Source of the DNA: Holophagales bacterium
Lineage (GTDB): Bacteria > Acidobacteriota > Thermoanaerobaculia > UBA5066
Assembly (NCBI GenBank): GCA_016716705.1
Contig: JADJVF010000003.1
Span: 62,001-126,000, forward strand
DNA: 64,000 nucleotides
Direction: 5' to 3'
In this document: positions 58,026-64,000 of the stretch, piece by piece
Layout of the letters: every line of letters begins with the position of its first letter
How positions within the stretch are numbered: the stretch's first letter is position 1
The notes under the pieces: generated by a model
The model's input: the letters and a program-made list of their open reading frames with translations, nothing else
What the model was told of the DNA's origin: nothing
Database searches by the model: none
Made by a program: the position numbers and the translations under genes

Positions 58026-58792
58026 GCGCCGCCCTCGGGTACTTCCGAGACCTGGGCGTCCGGGAGGTCCATCTGCCGAAACGCACCGCGACACCGGCGC
58101 CCGACGTGCCTGTCGTCCCCCCCCTGACCGTTCCGCGTCCGGCCCGGGCCTTACCGGCGACGGCTGTTGCGGTCGAGCCTGCCGCAACGGTGCCTGCGCG
58201 GAGTCGCTTTCCGGACCTGTCCTCCGTCCAGGCGGCCGTGGCCTCCTGCCAGCTCTGCGGACTCTGCCGGACACGGACGCAGACCGTCTTCGCGGACGGC
58301 ACGGGCCGGAGCCGGCTCATGTTCGTGGGGGAGGCTCCCGGAGCCGACGAGGACGCCACGGGCGTGCCTTTCGTCGGCCGGGCGGGACAGCTCCTGACGA
58401 AGATGGTCGAGTCCGGGATGGGTCTGTCGCGCGGTGACGTCTACATCGCGAACGTCCTGAAGTGCCGGCCGCCCGCGAACCGGAACCCGGAACCGTCGGA
58501 GATCGCGAGCTGCCGCCCGTACCTCGACGCACAGATCGACCTCGTAAAGCCATCGGTCCTCGTGGCCCTGGGGAAGTTTGCCGCGCAGTTCCTGCTCGAA
58601 ACCGAGGAGCCGATCAGCCGTCTCCGGGGACGGTGGGGAAGCCGCGGAGGGATTCCGGTGATGCCGACCTACCACCCCTCCTTCCTCCTCCGCCAGCCGG
58701 ACAGGAAGAAGGAGGCCTGGGAAGACCTCCAGCAGGTCCTCCACAAGCTGGGCCTTCCGGTTCCCCGGAAGAAGGGCGAATCAGGTTCGTGA
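57983..58792 (+). CDS. Type 4/5 uracil-DNA glycosylase, iron-sulfur type
   Basis: A 269-residue protein. The first about 85 residues (Pro/Ala-rich, PDVPVVPPLTVPRPARALP) are a non-catalytic extension. The catalytic domain has VASCQLCGLCRTRTQTVF, FVGEAPGADEDATGVPFVGRAGQL (motif A with water-activating Glu), NVLKCRPPANRNPEPSEIASC and MPTYHPSFLLR (C-terminal His motif). The spaced Cys residues (CxxC at the start and CRPP...C later) are the ligands of the 4Fe-4S cluster of family 4. It removes uracil from DNA. The start ATG 57983 gives the 43-base overlap with coaBC; a later internal start cannot be excluded. Confidence 0.87.
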   Translation: MPARTRRPRRNDALSAALGYFRDLGVREVHLPKRTATPAPDVPVVPPLTVPRPARALPATAVAVEPAATVPARSRFPDLSSVQAAVASCQLCGLCRTRTQTVFADGTGRSRLMFVGEAPGADEDATGVPFVGRAGQLLTKMVESGMGLSRGDVYIANVLKCRPPANRNPEPSEIASCRPYLDAQIDLVKPSVLVALGKFAAQFLLETEEPISRLRGRWGSRGGIPVMPTYHPSFLLRQPDRKKEAWEDLQQVLHKLGLPVPRKKGESGS

Positions 58793-59406
58793 GCGGACGC
58801 CGGATCCTCGGCCCGCTCGTCGTCGGCCTCTTCGGAGCATTGGGAATCGCTCTCGTGGTCGTTCCGCCTGCAGGCTCGGCGCGACAGCCCGCCACTCAAG
58901 CCGGGCCGGTCCCGGAAACCGCCGTATCCGGGCGGACGCCCCTGGAAGAGAAGGCGGTTTCGGCCGCTGTCGTCTCCGGGCTGCGCCCCGCGACGGACGA
59001 GGACGCGGCCGATTCGGAAGCCCGCGACGACCTGCGGGACCTGTACGGCGATTACCGGCCCTACTTCGTCCGCGGCGATTTCGACGCCGATGGCCGGCTC
59101 GACTTCGCGCAGGCCTTTCTCCGTCGCGAGGGACCGGAGCCGCTCTTCGACGTGGCGGTCTTCTTCGGAACCCCCGAGGGTTTTTCCCCCCCGGTCTGGG
59201 TCGATCGCGGACTGATGCTCTCTGGAGGCGACCTGACCATCGACCGTTCGGTCCTGATCGTCACGGAGGACGTGGAAAGGGACGTGTCCCGGCGACTGCG
59301 TTGGGTCCCGGCCGAGAGGCGGTTCATCGACGTCGACGTCGAGAGTGAAGGGGAAGACGGCGAGCCCTGGACCGAGCCGGACGGCCGGGTCGGCACGACG
59401 GCCTGA
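58789..59406 (+). CDS. Hypothetical secreted protein with a VCBS/FG-GAP-like repeat
   Basis: A 205-residue protein with an N-terminal signal or membrane segment (LGPLVVGLFGALGIALVVVPP) and an Ala/Pro linker. The Asp-rich segment YFVRGDFDADGRLDFAQAF resembles the calcium-binding loop of VCBS/FG-GAP domains. Further beta-type sequence (FDVAVFFGTPEGFSPPVW) and an acidic C-terminus follow. I do not recognise a specific family. GTG start in a GTGA overlap with the glycosylase; it precedes priA by 4 bases. Confidence 0.65.
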   Translation: MSGRRILGPLVVGLFGALGIALVVVPPAGSARQPATQAGPVPETAVSGRTPLEEKAVSAAVVSGLRPATDEDAADSEARDDLRDLYGDYRPYFVRGDFDADGRLDFAQAFLRREGPEPLFDVAVFFGTPEGFSPPVWVDRGLMLSGGDLTIDRSVLIVTEDVERDVSRRLRWVPAERRFIDVDVESEGEDGEPWTEPDGRVGTTA

Positions 59407-59410
59407 CACC

Positions 59411-61822
59411 GTGACTCCGGACGAGACCGCCCGGCGCGTCGCGGTCCTGCTGCCGACCGGATTCCCGCAGCTCGCCACCTACCTCCTTCCCTCTGAGATG
59501 GCACGGCCCGAACCCGGTACGCGGCTTGCCGTGCCGTTCGGGACCCGCATCCTGACGGGGCTCGTTGCTCCCGGCGAGGCTGTGCCCGCGCCCGTGGGGA
59601 CGACCGAGAGGGAGGTCCTTTCCCTGCTCGACGAGTCTCCGTTCCTGCCGGAGTCCTTCGTCGGCCTCCTCCTCAGGGCTTCGGCGTACTACTTCGCCGC
59701 GCCGGGAGAGCTCCTTCGCGCGGCCGTCCCCGGCCGCCTCCTCGAACTCGGGCAGGCGTCGTTCGTCCCGACGAACAGGTCGGTCGGAGCCGAGCCTCGG
59801 GAAGGCAGGTCCGCGGAAGTCCTGGCGGCTCTCGTGGAGGCCGGACGAGCCACGCAGGTCGAACTCTCCGAACGTCTCGGAAGCCGCGGTCTCGCGAGGG
59901 CGCTCCGGGCGCTTCTGGACGAGGGCCTCGTGCGGATTCCCTCCGAGGAGATGAAGGCGGCCCGGCCGCCGCTCACGAAGAGCTGGGTCGCGCGGGGGGC
60001 CGCCGGCGACCCGCGCCTCGCGCGCAGGCCGAAGCAGAGGAATGCCCTCTCCCACCTGGTCGCGCTCGGCCGGCCGGCCTCGGCGACCGAGCTCCGCGTC
60101 GCGGGGGCGACGCCCGCAGTCCTGGCGGCCCTCGTGAAGGACGGTCTCGTCGCGGTCGTCGAGGAGGAACGCCCGGCGGACGCCGCCGCTCATGCCCTTC
60201 CCGTGCGGCCGACCCTTCCGATCGTCCCGACCTCGGCGCAGCGAGAGGCCGTCGAGGCCATCCGGACGGCCCTCGCCGGGGGCGTCGAAGCCCGGTTCCT
60301 CCTCGACGGCGTGACCGGCAGCGGGAAGACGGAGGTCTACCTCGCTGCGCTCGAGGCGTCCATCGCGCTCGGGCGGCAGGGAATTCTCCTCGTGCCGGAA
60401 ATCGCGCTCGCGCCGGGGCTCATCCGGCGCGTGGTCGCCCGCTTCGGGAAGCGCGTCGCGCTCCTCCACAGCGGTCTCTCCGACGGCGAACGGGCGGCCG
60501 CCTGGGAGCGGACCCGCCGTGGGGAGGTGGACGCGGTCGTGGGTCCGCGGTCGGCCGTCTTCGCGCCCCTTCCCCGCCTCGGCCTGATCGTCGTCGACGA
60601 AGCGCACGACGCGTCGTACAAGCAGGCCGAAGCCCCCCGGTACGATGCGCGGACGGTCGCCCGCGTTCGAGCCCACGGCGAGTCGGCGGTCCTTCTCCTC
60701 GGTTCGGCGACGCCATCCATGGAGCAGGAGCAGTCCGCGCGCGACGGCGGACTCGTCCGACTCGTTCTGCCGGATCGGCCCACGGCGCGCGGCCGGGCCG
60801 CGGTCGAGGTCGTCGACCTGCGCGGCGAGCCGGCCCGCCCCGGAGACCACGGCCGGGTCCTCTTCGCCTCGCGGACCATCGAGTTGCTGCAAGGGGCCTT
60901 CGACAGGGGGGAGCAGGCCATCGTCCTCCTGAACCGGCGCGGCTTCTCGCCGTCTCTTCTCTGCCGGGCCTGCGGGCACGACTTCCGCTGCGGTTCGTGC
61001 TCGGTCGCCAGAACGTACCACCGCCGCGGCGAGCGGCTCCTCTGTCACTACTGCGGCGACTTCGTCCCGCGCCCGCGGGCCTGTCCGGCCTGCGGCTCGG
61101 AGGTCCTGATGCCGGTCGGGTTCGGGACCGAACGCCTCGCCGAGCGATTCGAAGAGGTCTTTCCAGGAATTCCTTATGCCGTCCTCGACCGCGACGCTGC
61201 CTCCCGGCGGGGAGGGGCGGCCCGGGTCCTGGCCGACTTCGAATCGGGAACGGCGAAGGCTCTCCTGGGGACGCAGATGGTGGCGAAGGGGCACGACTTT
61301 CCGAACGCGACGGTCCTTGCGGTCCTCGACGCCGACGCGCTCCTCTCGTTCCCTGACTTCCGGTCGGCCGAACGGACCTTTCAGCTCGTCACCCAGGCGG
61401 CCGGCCGCGTCGGACGAGGGGAAAGGCCCGGGGTCGTCGCGGTCCAGACGGCGCGTCCGGAACACGAGGCGATCGCGGCGGCCGTGGCGCAGGACCACCC
61501 CCGATTCGCAGAAGGGGAGCTTCGGTTCCGCAGGACCTTCAGCTACCCGCCGTTCTCTCACCTTCTGCTCGCACTCTGGACGGGGAAGGAGCTTCCCGAT
61601 GCGGAAGCGGCGGCCCGGATCGGGCGTGCGGCGATCACCAGTATTCCCCGGCTCCGGCTCCTCGGACCCGCACCCGCTCCGCTGGAGCGGCTCAAGGGGG
61701 TCTACAGGGTCCAGCTCCTGATCAAGTCCGACTCGCGCGAGGCGCTCGCCGAGGCGGGGGAAAAGCTCCGTGCGCTGGACGTCCCCCCCCGACTCGACCG
61801 CGACCCGCAGAGCCTCCTCTGA
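59411..61822 (+). CDS. priA: Primosomal replication helicase PriA
   Basis: An 803-residue replication-restart helicase. The N-terminal 3'BD-like region has VAVLLPTGFPQLATYLLPSE and AVPFGTRILTGLV. The motor has LTSAQREAVEAI-type sequence, FLLDGVTGSGKTEVYLAAL (Walker A), LLVPEIALAPGLIRR, IVVDEAHDASYKQAEAPRYDAR (DEAH) and LLGSATPSMEQ. Zinc-binding clusters CRACGHDFRCGSC, CHYCGDFVPRPRACPACG follow, with a C-terminal RQ/LLGPAPAPLERLKGVYR. GTG start at 59411. The length is slightly above E. coli PriA, as usual. Confidence 0.95.
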   Translation: MTPDETARRVAVLLPTGFPQLATYLLPSEMARPEPGTRLAVPFGTRILTGLVAPGEAVPAPVGTTEREVLSLLDESPFLPESFVGLLLRASAYYFAAPGELLRAAVPGRLLELGQASFVPTNRSVGAEPREGRSAEVLAALVEAGRATQVELSERLGSRGLARALRALLDEGLVRIPSEEMKAARPPLTKSWVARGAAGDPRLARRPKQRNALSHLVALGRPASATELRVAGATPAVLAALVKDGLVAVVEEERPADAAAHALPVRPTLPIVPTSAQREAVEAIRTALAGGVEARFLLDGVTGSGKTEVYLAALEASIALGRQGILLVPEIALAPGLIRRVVARFGKRVALLHSGLSDGERAAAWERTRRGEVDAVVGPRSAVFAPLPRLGLIVVDEAHDASYKQAEAPRYDARTVARVRAHGESAVLLLGSATPSMEQEQSARDGGLVRLVLPDRPTARGRAAVEVVDLRGEPARPGDHGRVLFASRTIELLQGAFDRGEQAIVLLNRRGFSPSLLCRACGHDFRCGSCSVARTYHRRGERLLCHYCGDFVPRPRACPACGSEVLMPVGFGTERLAERFEEVFPGIPYAVLDRDAASRRGGAARVLADFESGTAKALLGTQMVAKGHDFPNATVLAVLDADALLSFPDFRSAERTFQLVTQAAGRVGRGERPGVVAVQTARPEHEAIAAAVAQDHPRFAEGELRFRRTFSYPPFSHLLLALWTGKELPDAEAAARIGRAAITSIPRLRLLGPAPAPLERLKGVYRVQLLIKSDSREALAEAGEKLRALDVPPRLDRDPQSLL

Positions 61823-61841
61823 CGGCCAGAGTCCAGCGGTC

Positions 61842-61850
61842 TGGTACATT
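61842..61850 (+). promoter_or_regulatory. Extended -10 element for accA
   Basis: TGG directly before TACATT (61845-61850), 6 bases upstream of the accA GTG. The gap GCGAGG contains a weak ribosome-site match; a near-leaderless transcript is likely. Confidence 0.45.
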
Positions 61851-61856
61851 GCGAGG

Positions 61857-62819
61857 GTGAGCGACGAGAACCGCTTCGAGGAGCCGCTGGAGCGGTTGAG
61901 GGTACGGATCGCCGAGCTCGGCCAGAATCCCGAGAGCCCCGCCCGGGACAAGGCGATCCGAAAACTCTCCGCCCGGCTCGAGAAGATCTCGGCCGAGATC
62001 TACGCGAACCTGACTCCCTGGCAGAAGACGCTCGTCGCGCGCCACCCGGCCCGGCCCTTCACGCTCGACTACGTCCGGGTCCTCCTGCGCGACTTCGTCG
62101 AGCTGCACGGGGACCGCGCCTACGCGGACGACCCGGCGATCGTCGCGGGATTCGGCGTCCTCGGCGAGAGAACGGTCGGCGTCGTCGGCCACCAGAAGGG
62201 GCGCGACACGAAGGAGAAGATCCGCCGCAATTTCGGCATGCCGAGACCCGAAGGATACCGGAAGGCCCTCCGGGTCATGAAGCTCGCAGAGAAGTTCCAC
62301 CGGCCGGTTCTCACGTTCATCGACACGCCCGGCGCCTATCCCGGCATCGAGAGCGAGGAGCGCGGGGTCTCGGAAGCGATCGCCGTGAACCTCCTGGAGA
62401 TGTCCCGTCTCGGGGTCCCGATCATCGCGACGGTGACGGGGGAAGGGGGCTCCGGCGGCGCGCTCGGAATCGGCGTCACCGACGTCATCCTGATGCTGGA
62501 GCACTCGGTCTACTCGGTGATCTCGCCTGAAGGCTGTGCCGCGATTCTCTGGAAGGACCAGGCCCGAGCGCGGGAGGCGGCCGAGGCGATGCGGATGACC
62601 GCCGCCGACTGCAAGGCCCTGGGCGTGGCCGACGAGGTGATCCCGGAGCCGCCCGGCGGCGCTCATTCGAACCCCCTCGCGACGATCGACGCGGTCGGGC
62701 GCGCCCTCGTCCGCCACCTCGACCGCCTCTCCTCGCTCCCGATCGACACCCTCCTCGAAGCCCGCTACGCGAAGTTCCGCCGCATGGGGGCCTGGGAGGG
62801 GACCGCGGCCTCCCGGTGA
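61857..62819 (+). CDS. accA: Acetyl-CoA carboxylase carboxyltransferase subunit alpha
   Basis: A 320-residue subunit that transfers the carboxyl from biotin to acetyl-CoA, the committed step of fatty acid synthesis. It has EEPLERLRVRIAELGQNP, NLTPWQKTLVARHPARP, VELHGDRAYADDPAIVAGFG, VGHQKGRDTKEKIRRNFGMP, TFIDTPGAYPGIESEERGVSEAIA (acyl-binding loop), TGEGGSGGALGIGVTD and SVISPEGCAAILWKD. GTG start at 61857, normal length. The stop overlaps the recJ GTG. Confidence 0.96.
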   Translation: MSDENRFEEPLERLRVRIAELGQNPESPARDKAIRKLSARLEKISAEIYANLTPWQKTLVARHPARPFTLDYVRVLLRDFVELHGDRAYADDPAIVAGFGVLGERTVGVVGHQKGRDTKEKIRRNFGMPRPEGYRKALRVMKLAEKFHRPVLTFIDTPGAYPGIESEERGVSEAIAVNLLEMSRLGVPIIATVTGEGGSGGALGIGVTDVILMLEHSVYSVISPEGCAAILWKDQARAREAAEAMRMTAADCKALGVADEVIPEPPGGAHSNPLATIDAVGRALVRHLDRLSSLPIDTLLEARYAKFRRMGAWEGTAASR

Positions 62820-64000
62820 CCCCGGCCTTTCCGCCCCCCCGCGTCTCGCGCTCACTCCGGTTGCAGGACGCGGACGCGGCAAGCCTCCTCGCCCGGGAGC
62901 TGAACATCCCCGAAGCCGTGGCGCGCGTCCTGGCAGCTCGAGGGATCACCTCGACTGGCGAAGCGGGCGCCTGGCTCGCGCCCGGCATCGAGACGCTTCA
63001 CGATCCGTTCGGAATGGGAGGGATGCCGGAGGCCGTCGAGCTCCTCGCCGCGTCCGCCAGACGCGGAGGCCGCGTGGTCGTCTTCGGCGACTACGACTGC
63101 GACGGCATCGGCGCGCTCGCGATACTCACCACGACGCTGAAGAGGCTCGGGGCCGACGCGATCCCGTTCGTCCCCCACCGGCTCCGCGACGGTTACGGCT
63201 TGAGGCCCGATACGCTGCGCCGGGTCCTCGACGAGCACGCTCCGGAGGGGATCGTCACGGTCGACTGCGGAATCACCGCCGTCGACCCGATTCGCGAGGC
63301 CGTCGCCCGCGGCGTCTTCGTCGTCGTGACCGACCACCACCTCCCGCCCGAGGACCTGCCGAAGGGTGCGGTCCTTCTCAACCCGAAGATCCCCGGCTGT
63401 CCCTACCCGTTCAAGGACCTCGCGGGAGCCGGCATCGCGTGGAAGCTTTCGGAGGCCCTCCTCAGGACCGATGGGGCGCGCGTCGGCCTCTCGGACGGCG
63501 CCGTGCGGTCCTGGATGGCGTCCCTGGCGAAAGTGGCGGCGCTCTCGACGATCGCCGACATGGTTCCTCTCACCGGGGAGAACCGCGTCCTGACGTCCTG
63601 GGGCCTCGCCGGCCTGGCCGAGCCCCGCTCGCCCGGGCTCACGGCTCTCCTCGCGCACTGTTCCGTCAGGGCCGGGAAGAGCCCTTCGGTCCACGACGTC
63701 GCCTTCCGGATCGCGCCGCGCCTGAACGCCTCGGGGCGTATCGACCACGCCTTTCGGGCCCTCGAGCTCCTCACGACGGCCGACGCCGCCCGGGCGAACG
63801 TCCTCGCCGACGAGATCGAGGCCGCCAACACCGAACGACGAAGGATGCAGGAGAAGGTCGTCGCCGTCGCCTTCGAACGCCTGGAGAAGACGTTCGACGC
63901 CGCCCGGGACGCGCTCGTCGTCGAGGCCGGAACGCCGGACGAGGGGTGGCACCGCGGTGTCCTCGGGATCGCCGCGTCGAGAGTCGCTCAGGCGGTCCAT
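62816..64000 (+). CDS. recJ: Single-stranded-DNA exonuclease RecJ, 3' partial
   Basis: Open from GTG 62816 (GTGA overlap with accA) to the window end: 395 residues of a 5'-3' ssDNA exonuclease of the DHH superfamily. Motif I is VVVFGDYDCDGIGALAIL (DYDxDG), followed by IVTVDCGITA, the DHH motif VVVTDHHLPPEDL, DLAGAGIAWKLSEALL and the DHHA1-region IAPRLNASGRIDHAFRAL. It continues into the next window. All motifs in view are intact. Confidence 0.93.
   Translation, partial: MTPAFPPPRVSRSLRLQDADAASLLARELNIPEAVARVLAARGITSTGEAGAWLAPGIETLHDPFGMGGMPEAVELLAASARRGGRVVVFGDYDCDGIGALAILTTTLKRLGADAIPFVPHRLRDGYGLRPDTLRRVLDEHAPEGIVTVDCGITAVDPIREAVARGVFVVVTDHHLPPEDLPKGAVLLNPKIPGCPYPFKDLAGAGIAWKLSEALLRTDGARVGLSDGAVRSWMASLAKVAALSTIADMVPLTGENRVLTSWGLAGLAEPRSPGLTALLAHCSVRAGKSPSVHDVAFRIAPRLNASGRIDHAFRALELLTTADAARANVLADEIEAANTERRRMQEKVVAVAFERLEKTFDAARDALVVEAGTPDEGWHRGVLGIAASRVAQAVH

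Noticed and set aside
1..64000. CRISPR arrays, tRNA, rRNA, insertion sequences and phage genes
   Set aside because: No spaced direct repeats, no cloverleaf or CCA ends, no transposase or integrase motifs and no terminal inverted repeats were seen on either strand.

Overview
This window is very GC-rich, gene-dense, Gram-negative chromosomal DNA. It carries Tol-Pal, LptE, LpxB and an MsbA-type exporter. There are no tRNA or rRNA genes, insertion sequences, phage genes or CRISPR arrays. The lipid A/Tol-Pal genes, the omega-subunit sequence, the permuted SpoIVB/S55-like protein, the DUF4388 protein and the gene order yicC-gmk-rpoZ-coaBC-udg suggest an Acidobacteriota-like organism, possibly Thermoanaerobaculia or Holophagae. 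That placement is inference from family resemblance; I could not run a search.

Layout. 1-2.7 kb: the end of a Gfo/Idh oxidoreductase, MTA phosphorylase and a PfkB kinase. 2.7-11.4 kb: one tightly overlapping unit, ribH-nusB-transglutaminase-cheY-like-cheA-cheW-HEAT-cheR-cheB, with no chemoreceptor. 11.5-14.5 kb: leuS and lptE. 14.6-19.7 kb, minus strand: rpsT and the tolQRAB-pal-cpoB envelope cluster. 19.8-27.3 kb: an S55-like protein, a beta-propeller protein, and a peptide-type ABC binding protein with two permeases but no ATPase. 27.3-33 kb: coaD, a thioesterase (minus strand), pabB-pabC, and an SDR plus aldehyde dehydrogenase pair. 33-42 kb: uvrC, a DUF4388/J-domain/TPR protein, a DUF4126 membrane protein, RNase P RNA, a NYN nuclease, ldcA, a cNMP-FHA protein, recG and a STAS protein. 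42-50.8 kb: an M50 protease, trpS, scpA-scpB-rluB-hisC-cmk, rpsA and an HU-type protein. 50.8-64 kb: a HIT protein, two small membrane proteins, lpxB-msbA, yicC-gmk-rpoZ-coaBC-udg, a secreted protein, priA, accA and the 5' part of recJ.

Genes are packed with many 4-base stop/start overlaps (ATGA, GTGA, TTGA, possibly one CTGA), so translational coupling is probably widespread. At transcription-unit heads a TANNNT -10-like hexamer recurs 6-11 bases before the start codon, usually with no Shine-Dalgarno sequence. This suggests leaderless transcripts. Classical -35/-10 pairs with 17-base spacing sit before rpsA, pal and the M50 gene. A 20-base gap between two divergent genes holds overlapping opposite-strand -10 elements.

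At least nine genes' worth of sequence is interrupted by single small indels, including essential genes (leuS twice, ribH, lptE) and others (recG, a permease, cpoB). This looks like residual sequencing or assembly indels rather than gene decay, and the affected genes are annotated across their full span. I recognised no wholly new system. The most notable features are the promoter architecture, the receptor-less chemosensory operon with its HEAT-repeat member, and the S55-like/propeller/ABC cluster.
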